A stretch of 64,000 nucleotides of DNA from contig OX637332.1 of NCBI GenBank assembly GCA_951799405.1, positions 11,847,001 to 11,911,000 on the forward strand, written 5' to 3'. A program made the position numbers and the translations under genes. This DNA is from Agapetus fuscipes. Taxonomy: Eukaryota > Arthropoda > Insecta > Trichoptera > Glossosomatidae. This document shows, one piece after another, positions 52,856 to 64,000 of this stretch (position 1 is the first letter of the stretch; every line of letters starts with the position of its first letter). The notes under the pieces were generated by a model. That model worked only from the letters and a program-made list of their open reading frames with translations. It was not told where the DNA came from and made no database searches.

Positions 52856-53112
52856 ACATGTCGCACGTTTAATAATAAAGAGAAATAACTCGAAAATTGG
52901 GAAAATCGAGATTTTGTAATAAAACGCAAGAACAATGCGAGAAGAATAGGTAGAATGCGACAGCCGTTCAATTTGGACGAATATGACCGAGATAAAACAT
53001 CGGCCGCCTTTTTCATCCCATACAAGTTGTACTGGTTGTCTGAACTTTAAACGTGATTTCCCAACATTCATGTTTTTTGAGTTATTGCTCTTTATTATTA
53101 AACGTGCGATGT
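52856..53112. mobile_element. MITE with 40-bp inverted ends
   Basis: TCGCACGTTTAATAATAAAG then AATAACTCGAAAA at the left; complement GAGTTATTGCTCTTTATTAT and AAACGTGCGATGT at the right. About 257 bp, noncoding. Confidence 0.85.
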
Positions 53113-53544
53113 CAAGTCAGTGCCTAATTATTAGCATTTAGTAAAAATGTTATTTTTCATCTCCAGTCCCTTCATTCTTGACCCACTTTTTTGGTAACTT
53201 GGCCATTTTTTTCACAAGGCGCCCCCACACTAAAATATATGATTTAGTGTCAAACTGGGTGAATAAATCACTCAAATCCTCACATGATCTATGTATAAGA
53301 TTTACAATTGACTAGAGAGGCATTTCTTGCATTGTCGATTGTCAATGGGCGAGTGCGTATACTCTCACCTCGAACACACAGAAAATTAATCTTGGCATGA
53401 GACCATCAGAATCTAGTTAGGAAATAAGTGACGTTGAGCAGGGTTTCAACTCGCAACATTCAGAAAAGCATTGTTTTACGCAAAAGTAGTACAAATTATG
53501 GTTCTTTAGATTTTTATCAAATGATTTTCTAACCCACATGCTCT
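53113..53544. other. Intergenic, nothing recognised
   Basis: No supported feature. Confidence 0.5.
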
Positions 53545-53735
53545 AAAAACTTGTTTCAATGGCAGCCCTGGTTTGAGGAAAAGACGGCAGGAGTTGAAAG
53601 GTTTATATTCATCTGTGGTTTGTTTAATTCTTTGCAAGTGCACGTGCAGCATGTGTAAGCGCGAACTTACACTGCCTGTGGATGTGCATTGTGTATAAAC
53701 CTTAAATGTCAATATGCCTTTGCAACTACGGATAG
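53545..53735 (+). repeat. LINE-tail repeat, older variant
   Basis: Begins inside the unit (TTTCAATGGCAGCCCTGG) and ends GCCTTTGCAACTACGGATAG. Variant with GACGGCAGGAGTTGAAAGG. Confidence 0.7.
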
Positions 53736-54629
53736 ATTACAAAAATACTAGTAATATTCATTACTAGTATTTCCAGTTATTCAACTGGAAGAGAAAGATT
53801 GTAAGCGTAAATGAACTCAAACGACCTGATTCATAATATTTTTAAATCCTTTTTTCGGACATTTAAACCGATTAAAAAAAAATCTGTTGGCTTAGAAAGA
53901 AGGCTGAAAAAAGTTTAAGACATTTTAATTCACAATATTTGCTATTCGTTGTCATTTTTAAATACAATCTTTATTTTCATTATTTTAATGATGTACCTAC
54001 GTAAAAAAATAGCATGTAAAAATATTTTAATGCAGTGATAGCAGATATACAAATTAGAAGCATTAGAGTTTTGGTAAGTTCGCTTTGAATTTTTTTAAGG
54101 TGACTTTGAATAATAAAACTATAGAATTTGGAAACATATTTTTTGACACGTATAAATAAAACATTGTTGTCCTAGAGTCCAAATTTCATTGATGAGCATG
54201 TTTTATACGTGTAGATACAAAAAGTCACGCCCCATATATAGAGGCAGGCACAGATAGCTAAGTCCGAACCTACAAGACCTGTGAGCCGACACAGTCAGGA
54301 GTCAGGACCAGAATCTCTTGGGATGTCTGAGATGAGAGTACCTACTGTGAGCTATAGCAGGGAAGACTCTCAGCTACAGAGTTAGAAACTCTAAAATAAG
54401 ACAACCCTTTTATGATGGGGCTATTTTATGTATGGGGATATTTTACGTTGTCCTGTCGGACAACACCTACAAGGAAGACTGCTAAAAATATAGAGATATT
54501 GCTGGTGCTCTACTTTTCAGGAGGACAATACCCATTCAACTTACAGCAGATCGTTGATCTAAAACAACAATAAGAAGAAGAAGGCTCTTCGAAACAAACG
54601 AGTATGAATTATGCGGCTTAGAAGTTTCT
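53736..54629. other. Intergenic, nothing recognised
   Basis: No conserved frame or clear repeat. Confidence 0.45.
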
Positions 54630-54831
54630 TGACTGATAGGTTGATATGAGGCTAACCGTGCTGTACAAATTGGTTCACTTTTGCCAATGCCACTCCGGTT
54701 TCAGGAAAAAGCGGCAGGAGTTGCAAGGTTTATGTTTGTGTCAGGTTTTGTTTTTTATATGCACACATGCAGAATGTGTAGGCGCAATCCTGCATGTGCC
54801 TGTCTGTGGGCATATATTTAATATGATAGGT
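54630..54831 (+). repeat. LINE-tail repeat, tandem copy 1
   Basis: CTTGACTGATAGGTTGATAT to CATATATTTAATAT, lacking its 3' array because the second copy starts there. Confidence 0.8.
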
Positions 54832-55068
54832 TGGTACGAGGCTGACCACCCGTGCTGTAAAACTCGGTTCACTTTTGCCAATGCCACCCCGGTTCAGGGA
54901 ACGGCGGCAGGAGTTGCAAGGTTTATGTCCATGTGAGGTTTTCTTTATTTGTATGCACACATGCAGAATGTGTAGGCGCGAACCTACATGTGCCTGTCTG
55001 TAGGCATGCATTTCATATGAGCCTTAAATGTTAACATATCCTTGCAGCTTATATTATAGATAGATAGA
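54832..55068 (+). repeat. LINE-tail repeat, tandem copy 2
   Basis: Starts GATAGGTTGGTACGAGGC and ends TTATATTATAGATAGATAGA. Direct head-to-tail joint with copy 1; a third 3'-end fragment follows to about 55106. Confidence 0.8.
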
Positions 55069-55106
55069 TAGATCCTTAAATGTTAGCATATCTTTGCAGC
55101 TCAGAT

Positions 55107-55559
55107 TACCTCAAATTGTTTTATTTTGTTTCGTGTGATTCTGATTTAGTTGTTAACCCTGCCACTGAGGGGGAAATGCTAGCGGTGCAATGTCAACAAT
55201 ACTGACAAAGTCGTGACCCAAATAACAGCTGAGCCCTTACAATGTAAGCGGCGAGGGCGATTTTTCAAATATATATTTTCATGAGCGCCTCGCACCTATG
55301 TGATCAATCAGTGAAGCGCTAATTATTATTATTGATATGTACCGATACACTCACACTAGTACAGTAAGTATGAGTGTATTAGTACCTTTACATGTAATTC
55401 GCAGGGCAGGTGAGAAATTATAGTGATAGGCGAATTAAACAACGAATTTAATGTATTTTAAAGGTTTTTGTATGTATCAGGACTGTGAAAATTCATCATT
55501 GTGATATATGTTCAAAGAAACTTGATATTGTTTATTTGTGACAAACTTTTCGTTAATTT
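55107..55559. other. Intergenic, nothing recognised
   Basis: No supported feature. Confidence 0.45.
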
Positions 55560-55690
55560 TTCAGTTTTATGACTACTTTCCCTGATTTATTTTCACCACG
55601 TATAACTGATGATGATCTGAAGACCAAAAACGTTGGTTAAAAGTAAAATAAACAATGTTTTTCGATTGTTTTGATTGCAGAGGCTCACTT
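55560..55690 (+). repeat. Penelope-like 3' end fragment (putative)
   Basis: CTGATGATGATCTGAAGACC followed by AAAAACGTTGGTTAAAAGTA and AAATAAACAATG. This order resembles 3' ends of insect Penelope-like elements; it is a different subfamily from the one at 33-35 kb. Confidence 0.4.
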
Positions 55691-55877
55691 TATAATTGTT
55701 CATTCTACAAGATGAGAAAACGGAAAATCCTGTTATATTTATTGAAAAAGAAAACTATTTGGTTACGTTTAGCCTTCTAAGCTTAAAGAAGTTTATAAAA
55801 AGTGCACGAAAGAGTTCATGACTGAGAGAAAAAAACAGAGAAATAATAACAAAGTCTTTAACCTTCCTGAAGAAGTA

Positions 55878-55985
55878 CCTAAAACAATCATCATCATCAT
55901 CATGAGCTCGACAGACCTGGGTGGGCCATAGCTGAATTCAGGATCTTCCGCCACTCTTGCCTGTCCATCGTCTGTGCTCTGCATG
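55878..55985 (-). pseudogene. LINE C-terminal fragment with TCA/TGA repeat
   Basis: Minus-strand frame reads DRQEWRKILNSAMAHPGLSS then stops in a run of TGA codons formed by an ATC microsatellite. Typical end of an RTE-like LINE. Confidence 0.65.
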
Positions 55986-56201
55986 TACGTTCCAGCTACT
56001 TTAAGACATTAAAGAAAAAAAAACCCAGTAAAAATAAAATCATCAATGTCCAAAAATATAAAAGTGTATAATGTATATATACCTGATGGCTGATTCCATA
56101 AAAATGATTTCAATAATTTTTCTGTTTACTGTAAAAGTAAGTAAATTTTAATGAACTAAATACAAAGCGATAGTATAGTATTGTGAGTTCTCATAGTATA
56201 A

Positions 56202-56342
56202 AAACGCAACTAAGCTACACATATAGTGTAACTTCTTGACTGCGTTATCCCCGAAGGGGTCGCATGTGGCGCTTCGGGACCTATTTATTTTTACAGGTAA
56301 GGGGGCCGGCCTCACACCAACTACTTTCAGTTGAAGTGGGGA
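56202..56342 (-). mobile_element. Composite tRNA SINE, 3' end only
   Basis: Minus-strand AAAACGCAACTAAGCTACAC through TTTCAGTTGAAGTGGGG. 5'-truncated copy of the type B SINE. Confidence 0.75.
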
Positions 56343-56586
56343 TAGTATAGATTGTGAATACGTAATATAATGTCAGTATTCATTTTGAGCCCATAGCGCA
56401 CTTCAGCAAAATATTTAACTCAAGCGCGTTTATGTTCCAATAAAGAACCTATTCTTAAATGCAAGACAATAATTCAACTCGTTGCGAAAGCGCAATGCAG
56501 GAAGGGAAGCGAATTCAAATAGAAACTTAATCTCGTTTGCCAATATGTTATGGATTTTGAGAATTTTAAATTTTTCCCACATTTTC
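56343..56586. other. Short unassigned spacer
   Basis: No supported feature. Confidence 0.4.
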
Positions 56587-56745
56587 ATTGATAATCTAAG
56601 TTGTAAAAATATATTTACCTATTAACTGCAGATTTGGATATTTATTTTGTAAGTCCAAAGGCAACATGTGTGGAGCGTGAACTTACATGTGTACCTTTGC
56701 TTGTGGGCATGAATATTATAATATGATTTTTTATATAAATATTTT
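56587..56745 (+). repeat. LINE-tail repeat, degenerate
   Basis: Right half of a plus-strand copy (CAGATTTGGATATTTATTTT, GCGTGAACTTACATGTGTAC, TTGTGGGCATGAAT) next to a minus-strand fragment TAATCTAAGTTGTAAA. Confidence 0.5.
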
Positions 56746-56827
56746 TTTATGATTTAAATTATAGATCTCAGCTCATACATACTTCACATATATAGGTAGA
56801 TACGTTAAAAGCAATGTAATACGTAAC

Positions 56828-57108
56828 CCAAAGCTGCACACATAGTGCAACTTCTTACCACGTTTTCCCCGAAGGGGTTGCACGTGGCACGTGGAACCTT
56901 TTATTATCTTTTACAGATAAGGGGACCAACCTTAGATCATCCATTTCCGTTGAAATGGGGCTTTCCCAGCTCCGCAGGGACTGGTTCTCATTTCTCGTTG
57001 GAGTCTGCGTAAAGCTTATTTTGGGTTTAAAATAAACACCGAAACGGGAAATCGCTTCTGACACCCTTGGTGGAGATCGAACCCTAGCCCTCTGCCATGA
57101 AACGAGGA
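56828..57108 (-). repeat. Second-module SINE, diverged subfamily
   Basis: Minus-strand AAGCTGCACACATAGTGCAA to GATCGAACCCTAGCCCTCTG. It has the extra AAATAAACACCGAAACGGG block shared with 11690, 25620 and 26528, but no first tRNA module. Confidence 0.7.
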
Positions 57109-57179
57109 AAGAAAACTTATAAAAAGGGATTGTATGAGCCTAAAACGCCAAGTTACCTAAAAATAAGTTGTAAGTTATG

Positions 57180-57430
57180 ATCTAAATCTAAATCTAAGCT
57201 GCAAAGATACGTATCTTTTGAGATTCATACTAATGCATTCCCACAAGCAGACACGCATAATTTCGCGCTTACACATGCCGCATGTGGACCTACAATATAA
57301 AAAAACCTAATCTCAAATGAACATAAGCCCTGCAACTCTTGCTGACCTTCCCTAAAGCAGGGGTGACATTGGCAAAGTGAAACATTTTTTACAGTATGGG
57401 TGGTCAGCCGCATACCAACCAGTCAAAGAA
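57180..57430 (-). repeat. LINE-tail repeat copy
   Basis: Minus-strand copy with AAATCTAAATCTAAGCTGC as its 3' array, ending GCCGCATACCAACCAGTCAA. Confidence 0.85.
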
Positions 57431-57534
57431 TGATCGTTATTCATAATTTCCGCTGAAGGTTGTAAAACTATTTTTGAGGTATCTTTTAAGAAGAAAACAC
57501 TTGTTGAGTCCAAAGCAATTAAATTATAAATTTT

Positions 57535-57890
57535 CGATGAAATGGGAGACAAACAAAAATATGAGTTATGGATAGAGTTATCATGGAGTTAGAGTCAGGC
57601 CTAGTGGAACCTATGTTCTTATGCCTTATGATAAAGCTTACGATTTTTTCATGAACATGCTTTCATTTTACGTTTTTTTAGGTTTTTTATTCAAAAAACC
57701 TGTATCAATTTCGATTAAATGAAGATAAACAAAAGTATGAAGTTATGATTTGAAGACATCATGGAGTAAGAGTCAGGCCTGGTGGAACTTACATATGTTC
57801 TTATGCCCTATGATAAAGCATACGATTTTTTTATGAATAGGCTTTCATTTTATGTTTCAGAGTTTATATTCACAAAGCCCATATCAATGG
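57535..57890. repeat. Tandem duplication of about 178 bp
   Basis: Units 57535-57712 and 57713-57890 share GAGTTAGAGTCAGGCCTAGT-type blocks, TTCTTATGCC(T/C)TATGATAAAG and CATACGATTTTT. Noncoding. Confidence 0.8.
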
Positions 57891-57915
57891 CAAAGTGTGT
57901 GATTATTATTTATTA

Positions 57916-58172
57916 TCTCCTTGACTGATAGGTTGGTATGCGGCTAACCACCCAAACTGTAAAAAATGGTTCACTTTGCCAATGTCACCCCTGCTTCAGG
58001 GAAGGTCGGCAAGAGTTGCAGGGCTTATGTTCATTTGAGATTGGGGTTTTTATATTGTAGGTCCACATGCAGCATGTGTAAGCGCGAAATTATGCATGTC
58101 TGCTTGTGGGAATGCATTTAATATGAATCTCAAATGATACATATCTTTGCAGCTTAGATTTAGATTTAGATT
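57916..58172 (+). repeat. LINE-tail repeat copy
   Basis: Full-length plus-strand copy from CCTTGACTGATAGGTTGG to TTAGATTTAGATTTAGATTT. Subfamily with a TTTAGA array, like 2509 and 57180. Confidence 0.88.
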
Positions 58173-58237
58173 TTAGTTACGAATACAAAATAGATTACTA
58201 TCAACAATATGCAAAATATAAATATAAAAACGCATCG

Positions 58238-58300
58238 CAACGCAACTAAGCTGAACATATAGTTCAACTTCTTACTGCGTTGTTCCTGAAGGGTCGCATT
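58238..58300 (-). repeat. SINE 3'-end fragment
   Basis: AACGCAACTAAGCTGAACAT and ACTTCTTACTGCGTTGTTCC; only the last 60 bp of the type B SINE. Confidence 0.5.
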
Positions 58301-58643
58301 ATAACAGGTAATTTTTTTATTGAAATAAGCATTTTAATGAAGCATAAATGTGGGTTTTTTGAAAATGAAAATCTTCGTGAAAACTTTGTAATTTTATAGA
58401 AATGTAGTTAGTAGTACATGCTTACATATTTTTATAAATTCACAAAAAAAAAGCTAAAACTGAGCAGACTTCCTATTTTTAATAACCAGATACGAACAGA
58501 AAGTTTTTTTGTAAATTTAGTTTTCTTTTTATTTTGTATATTCCTCATACCTCAAGCCAAGTCTAACAGTTACGTTGACGTATAATTCATATAAAAAAGC
58601 AAAAGTATAAAATTATTCTTACTAAACCTTTACTGGAGATATA

Positions 58644-58860
58644 AATCTAAATCTAAGCTGCAAAGATATGTATCATTTGAGATTCATATTAAGTGCATTC
58701 CCACAAGCAGGCACACATAACTTTGCGCTTACACATGCTGCATGTGGACCTACAATATAAAAAACCCAATCTCAAATGTAGGTACATAAGCCCTGCAACT
58801 CTTGCCAACCTTCCCTGAAGCAGGGGTGGCATTGGCAAAGTGAACCTTTTTTTACATTAT
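58644..58860 (-). repeat. LINE-tail repeat, 5'-truncated
   Basis: Minus-strand copy with AAATCTAAATCTAAGCTGC; it stops at GAACCTTTTTTTACATTAT, without the usual GGTGGTCAGCC border. Confidence 0.8.
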
Positions 58861-59810
58861 TTATTAGATCCTTTGAAATATGTCGCAAAATGCATTAAAT
58901 TGGTACTCTACCTCGGTTTAACGGTATTTTTTTTTTTTTATATTTGCGCCTGACTTATTTTTGTTCAAAACGTATGTATGACTTGTATGAATGAGGGACG
59001 ATTTGATATGTGAAAATTCCTGAAATACAAAGAAAATAAGTTTTTTAATTTTATAATTTTTAATTTTTTTAATTAATCTTTTTGAATAAATTTATCCGTG
59101 AAAATAAACAGTGTTTTTAATTAATCAAAAAATTATAAAATTAAACAATATGAATTTTCACAGTGTTAATACACAAACAATACAAAATATAAAATAAGTT
59201 TTATTTATCTGTTAATTCATCCCAATATATAAATTCAAATTATTCAGGTTGATGTGTGTAATTCTAGCAGTAAAAAAGTACTGAAATGAATTAGGAAATC
59301 ACAAAACTCTTTATTAAGCCTTCGCAAAACATTCCAGTAAGTATAAAAACATTTTTAGATTTTGATTTTAGATACTGTTAGTAATATTTTACCTGTAGGT
59401 ATTGATGACATTCAGTCGTAAATTGAAAGACAGATTATTGAATAATGTAACATATAAAGACATTGGTTTTCTCATTATTTTCTTTATGGATTTTACAAAT
59501 TTTTCTTACATTTTTTTTCAGTCAATTTGTGAAGATTTTATTCCTTTAATTATTTGATTCTTTTTTATATCTTATTTAATTCTTAATTTATTTTAATTCA
59601 ATGGTATAAAAAACATATCATTATTTTTTTCTTATTTTAAAAGAATTTTTGTAAAAGAAAAGTATTTCTTATTTTCTTTCAGCTGAATTTTCAGCAAATT
59701 AATTTGGGGTTTTGTTGTTTACGTATGCAAAAAATAAAGTGATTAGAGAGTGATTGTTATATTTTGGAGTTAATAAGTTGATTATCATATGATAAGGCGA
59801 GGTGGTGTCG
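58861..59810. other. Intergenic DNA before the ADP/ATP carrier
   Basis: Very AT-rich. A Penelope-like end fragment (GTGAAAATAAACAGTGTTTT and GAATTTTCACAGTGTTAATA) lies at about 59097-59175. No gene. Confidence 0.5.
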
Positions 59811-60076
59811 CAACTTGTCGTCCTCTAGGCCTGCCAATAATGCTCTAAGAATAGCGCCGCTCGCGTGCCACTGGCTCCAGTGTCGGCGTCTCGCTCGTTC
59901 CCCTGCTGCGGGCTGAGACGGCGCGCAGGACGCATGCGGGCCGGACCCATGACTACCCAGAGCCGCCCGTCCCATCAGCCAGTAGCAAGCACCAGTCACC
60001 ACTCGACTCCTGTTCTCCGGCCCCGCTGCACGGCCGATACCCTTGCTAACGTTAACGTTCCTCCCAACAACCCGAC
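59811..60076 (+). promoter_or_regulatory. GC-rich promoter/5' UTR of ADP/ATP carrier
   Basis: A sharp rise in GC and CpG content against AT-rich flanks, ending at the ATG of the carrier. Probably contains the core promoter and most of the 5' UTR; no TATA box was identified. Confidence 0.6.
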
Positions 60077-60239
60077 ATGCCAGGACTAGGAGACCCCGTC
60101 GCCTTCGCGAAGGATTTCATCGCTGGAGGAGTGTCTGCCGCAGTCTCCAAGACTGTGGTGGCCCCCATTGAGCGCGTCAAGCTCCTGCTTCAGGTCCAGC
60201 ATATCTCCAAGCAAATTGCCGCCGACCAACGTTACAAGG
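60077..60239 (+). CDS. ADP/ATP carrier (adenine nucleotide translocase), first exon
   Basis: Exchanges ATP for ADP across the mitochondrial inner membrane (SLC25 family). ATG at 60077 (GACATGC), 54 codons plus one base to donor GTGAGC. Encodes [20 protein letters not shown] and the first carrier signature [10 protein letters not shown], then the conserved RYKG at the splice junction. This is the first transmembrane helix and matrix loop of repeat 1 of three. The next 3.7 kb hold no further exon, so the remaining exons lie right of the window behind an unusually long first intron, or the gene is incomplete. The match to animal translocases is strong; which paralogue is not determined. Confidence 0.9.
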
Positions 60240-61686
60240 GTGAGCTTGACCTTCAATCAATCATCGCCAATTTTGATTCCAGTTTCCTGCACCCAACAGA
60301 CTAAGGATAATGAAAAAAACTAAACAAGTTGTATGTTTTTCAGTTTCAAGTCAACATTAAAATAACACACCCTTAGAAATATTATGTTAGCTGAACAATC
60401 CCTGAGTACAATTTTTCTAAAAACATTTAAACCAAACCCAATCGACTTAGGTCCGGGTGTTTTAACTGAATGACAAGGAAAAACTTTTACAGGTATTGTT
60501 TTTACAGTTTGAAGTAATATAAGTTATCATTGAAATAACACACCCTTAGAAATGTTATGTCAGTTGAGTAAATCATGAGTGTAATTTTCTTTCTAGTTTC
60601 CTACACCTTACAAAGCGAAAAATCTTATATAAGCTTATCCATCAGTAAACCAGGTCACTCTGGTATCGGGAGCAGTTATGTCACTGCAGTAGGCCAAGGT
60701 TAAATAGACGTACACAAGTTCATCTCCATACTTATAACTATTCTCACGGTTTTCATTTGTTGTTTGATAAAACATCATGTTCAATATTAGATAAAAAAAA
60801 TTCTTGAAAATTGGCCTACATATACTGAAGAATTCAGTTTATATTCGTACCTTCAAGTTACTGACGTAACCCAATAATGTTTGAGGTAGTTTGGAAAATC
60901 AATAACACCTGAAAACCCTCCCATTCAAATTTCTCAAATTCGGATCAACTGAACTGTTTTTGCTTTTCAGTCATTTTAAAGGTTCTTTCTTTCTTACATA
61001 ACTTAACTGCATCTGTTATCAATACATGATATAAACTTTAATCATACTAATAATAATTTTCATATTTCCTGAAACCAGTACCTGCCTCATATTTTTCTGC
61101 ATTCAATCACGCGGATTAGATAACATACATATTACTTATAGATATATATTTTGTAATTTTCTTAGCCAAAATATTATTTTTTGCAAAAACCTATTCTTGA
61201 CAGCTATGAAATTATTACTCTTGTAATACATAACTGTTATATATATTTGGCAATTGAGTATTTTTTTTAAACTATTTTAATACAAAAAACCTCTTTATTC
61301 AAGTTAATTGATTATTATATTTGATCATTAAACGATTTTAATGAAAAAAGGCATATTGGCTAAGGTAATTAAGTATATCGTTTGTGTTGTTATGTTAGTT
61401 AAACATGACACATTATATACTTTTGGCATAATTTATCGACAAACATAGATTAACTACAAATACTAGTTTCATTACAAGAATAAGTAATGTCTTAAGCTTT
61501 GTACTTTTGTCATATTCTGTAAATAACTTTTCAGGATTTTGAGCTTGATATTTTTTAATTCACTCTACAAGTGAATCTAACTTTACAATAATCTTAATGA
61601 TATTAAAGTTGTAATTTTGCAACACACGAGAAGTCATAAATAAATTATTTTTCTCAGAGTTACGTAAGGTTTTTCTTTCCGCGCCT
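60240..61686. other. ADP/ATP carrier intron 1, first part
   Basis: AT-rich. Contains a partial tandem duplication (60337-60600) and no exon. Confidence 0.5.
60337..60600. repeat. Partial tandem duplication, offset about 173 bp
   Basis: AATAACACACCCTTAGAAAT occurs at 60361 and 60534 with similar flanks (TTATGTTAGCTGA / TTATGTCAGTTGA and GAGTACAATTTTTCT / GAGTGTAATTTTCTT). Confidence 0.7.
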
Positions 61687-61698
61687 GGCGCATGCGCC
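61687..61698. promoter_or_regulatory. NRF-1-like palindrome
   Basis: GGCGCATGCGCC contains the full GCGCATGCGC core recognised by NRF-1/Ewg-type factors, which control mitochondrial genes in animals. It lies in the first intron of a mitochondrial carrier in otherwise AT-rich DNA. Function is an inference. Confidence 0.4.
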
Positions 61699-61892
61699 GT
61701 CAGTTTTCCACATTCCTACTAAAATGTTAACACGAGTATTATGCAACGCATTTTTCATCTTCATTGCGGAAACTCACAATACCATGATTATAAATATCTT
61801 AGCAGTAAAAAAATGGCAAAAATCAAATTACTGAAAAATTTCCCATAACATATACTGTTCAATGCAGCTGAATCGCTATTGCACTAAATTTA

Positions 61893-62253
61893 TTAAGGCT
61901 CTTTTGTACCCTAAATCTGCCGTTTTTGTTTCTTGCATTTTATGGTCTTAGTGAAATAGTTATAGTAATGAAAAAAATCGAACGTGTTTATTAATTTTTT
62001 ATCTTAATTATAAAGTTTAAATAAAATATATAACTTCATAATTGCCACCACAAAAAAATATTCAAAAAAACACATTTTTTTGCACATTTTTAGCCACTTT
62101 TTCGTGTGTGCTATATTTTGGATATTTTTTTTCTTTTAAATTACAGAATTAAACATTATATAGTGAAGTATCGGAACATTTTTTTACAATGTCAATAGTT
62201 TTTGAGTAAATATGGAAACAAAACGGTAGATTTAGGGTATAAACGAGCCTTAA
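61893..62253. mobile_element. MITE with TTAAGGCTC ends, about 361 bp
   Basis: Left TTAAGGCTCTTTTGTACCCT and AAATCTGCCGTTTT; right AAAACGGTAGATTTAGGGTA and AACGAGCCTTAA. Related to the element at 14071. Noncoding. Confidence 0.85.
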
Positions 62254-63231
62254 TAGGAGATTTTTCAGTAGAATCGATACGGTGATACAATTTTTAATCA
62301 GCTGATTTCAGTAAAACTTGGAAAGTATTTTTTATCGATGTAGCATCTAGAGACTAGTAAATTTAGGAAAGCATTTGCTTCCATCGAAAAATCTCTACTT
62401 GCCCAGCTAATTAAGTAATCATTAATTTATTAACATTTTTTTAACTGTTCATTTAAGAACCAATCAACAGTTGGAGCTAGTAAAGTTTCACTAACCTTTG
62501 TGTCCTTTTTTAGATGAAAAAATTGTAAGCTCATCAACTATAACTAGTCAATGCCAAAATTATTGACCCATTTATATCAATGCAAATTCTTTTATCAGTC
62601 AAGTGTAAAAATAAACGATTAGAGTTGAGTATATTTATTTACATACTAATACTAACCTGCATACATTGCTTTTATAAGAAGCATCGTACTTCTTTAAGTT
62701 GTATAATTCATTGAAAAAAATTACATTTTGTTGTATAGTTAATTTGGGCTTAGTTTTCAATAGTTAGAGGTGTGTATACCGACAAGATTTTACATGAAAT
62801 TAAAGTTTTGTGACTTTATTTTCGGTGTAACACTGAAATATTGTGCGTTACGTAAGTGACCACAACTCAAGGTTTGACCGCCAAATTTTCAGACTTGGCC
62901 TCAAAGATGCAAACTAAAATATCATGAGTACATTTCTGTGAGTTAAAATTACATCAGACTTCATATCGAATGTATAAAGCAACAATACATATTTCTTACT
63001 TCTTATAGGGTTTTAAGTTTTACCATCAAAAAAACATATGCAATGATAGGATGTTTTAGCTTTGAACTTAAATTGCCAAAAAAATGTTGAAGTTCACGAA
63101 GACTAAAAGTAATGGTATAAAACAAAGTTTTTAATTTTTTATTATTTTGAATATTTTAAATAATAATTTGAGTCATTAAATAGTCATAACTCGTTCATTG
63201 TTAGCCATAACAGTGAGTATAAAATTGTCAT
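62254..63231. other. ADP/ATP carrier intron 1, unassigned part
   Basis: AT-rich; no exon or clear repeat. Confidence 0.5.
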
Positions 63232-63594
63232 CTAATCTAATCTAATCTAATCTAAGCTGCAAAGATATATATCATTTAAGATTTATACTAAATGCATTCC
63301 CACAAGCAGATATGTATAATTTCGCGCTAACACATGCCGCATGTGGACCTACAATATAAAAACCCAATCTCAAATGAACATAAGCCTTGCAACTCTTGCC
63401 GTCCTTCCCTGAAACAGGGGTGACATTGGCAAAGTGAACCAATTTTTATATTATGGGTGGTCAGCCGCATAACAACCTATAAGTCAAGGAACATACATGA
63501 CAAATTACATTTTTTAAAATCAAAGAATAAAAATAACAATATATACATGGACATAAAAAACTAAATCATAAAACCAAATTCACTTTAACAAACC
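63232..63594 (-). mobile_element. LINE 3' UTR and tail
   Basis: On the minus strand it follows the stop codon at 63595: about 100 bp UTR, then the tail repeat from TTCCTTGACTTATAGGTTG to AGCTTAGATTAGATTAGATT. Together with 63595-63947 it forms one 5'-truncated LINE copy. Confidence 0.9.
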
Positions 63595-63947
63595 CTAGCC
63601 GCCAACATCACAGATCAACCGCCATTTCTTTCTATCCTTGCATACTTCTTTCATTTCCTCCAGAGTCATAACCTTCTTCATACAAGCTCTTCTTTTATTA
63701 TGACTCTGGATATTCCATTCATTCGCAATTTCGGATATTTGGTCCATCCATACCTTTCTCGGTCTTCCTCTACCACGACATCCATCTATTCTACCAACAT
63801 ATACTTTCTTCGTCAGTCTTTCCTCATTCATTCTCTCCATATGCCCAAACCATCTTAACAAACTTCTTTTAATCTTCACTTTCACACTTTCTTTTGCACC
63901 ACATTCTTTTCTTACAAAATCATTCCTCACCCTGTCACTCCGTTTTA
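63595..63947 (-). pseudogene. LINE reverse transcriptase C-terminus
   Basis: Minus-strand frame from about KRSDRVRNDFVRKECGAKES through LRWFGHMERMNEERLTKKVY and GCRGRGRPRKVWMDQ to KKWRLICDVGG and TAG. It matches the LINE at 15161/20445 across the point where that copy is broken. Homology stops near 63947, so this copy is 5'-truncated. Confidence 0.9.
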
Positions 63948-64000
63948 ACCCATCAAATCGATCTAACAGATATGACAATAGGTTTCTCGCAGTTTAACCG

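Overview
The window is AT-rich eukaryotic nuclear DNA. It has short exons with GT..AG introns, conserved animal genes, 5S- and tRNA-derived repeats and a very dense mix of transposons. An arthropod, most likely an insect, fits best because of the gene structures and the mixture of Ty3/gypsy, LINE, Penelope-like, hAT, pogo-like and foldback MITE elements. The species cannot be named from the sequence alone.

Layout, left to right. 557-4211 (+): the last five exons of medium-chain acyl-CoA dehydrogenase (ACADM). 10870-27689 (+): a four-exon gene for a four-pass membrane protein resembling sarcospan; its introns hold a Ty3/gypsy element (15364-20444) inserted into a LINE (14787-22324), plus hAT and foldback elements. 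30009-40294 (+): dimethylarginine dimethylaminohydrolase (DDAH) in five exons; its introns hold a 5S rRNA-like sequence, a tRNA SINE and an inverted pair of Penelope-like arms around a 200-base assembly gap. 50162-50608 (-): a single-exon gene for a small secreted precursor with a furin-type site near its C-terminus. 60077-60239 (+): the first coding exon of the mitochondrial ADP/ATP carrier, behind a GC-rich leader; its other exons lie beyond the window.

The five genes are not an operon. Two (ACADM, ADP/ATP carrier) are mitochondrial energy genes; the rest are unrelated. Most of the remaining DNA is repeats. The dominant one is a family of about 250 bp, present in more than 30 full or partial copies on both strands, ending in a short TAGAT/TTAGA array. 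Near 13.3, 15.0 and 63.3 kb it directly follows the stop codon of a LINE open reading frame, so it is the 3' tail of that LINE or a SINE sharing that tail.

The most notable points are: a very young gypsy element (LTRs differ at one base in 543) whose polyprotein lacks the first part of reverse transcriptase; a DDAH with arginine where the catalytic histidine is expected; a possible new processed peptide precursor; a 5S-like sequence joined directly to a tRNA-derived SINE; and several nested insertions whose order can be read from target-site duplications. Coordinates of repeats are approximate unless a target-site duplication fixes them.
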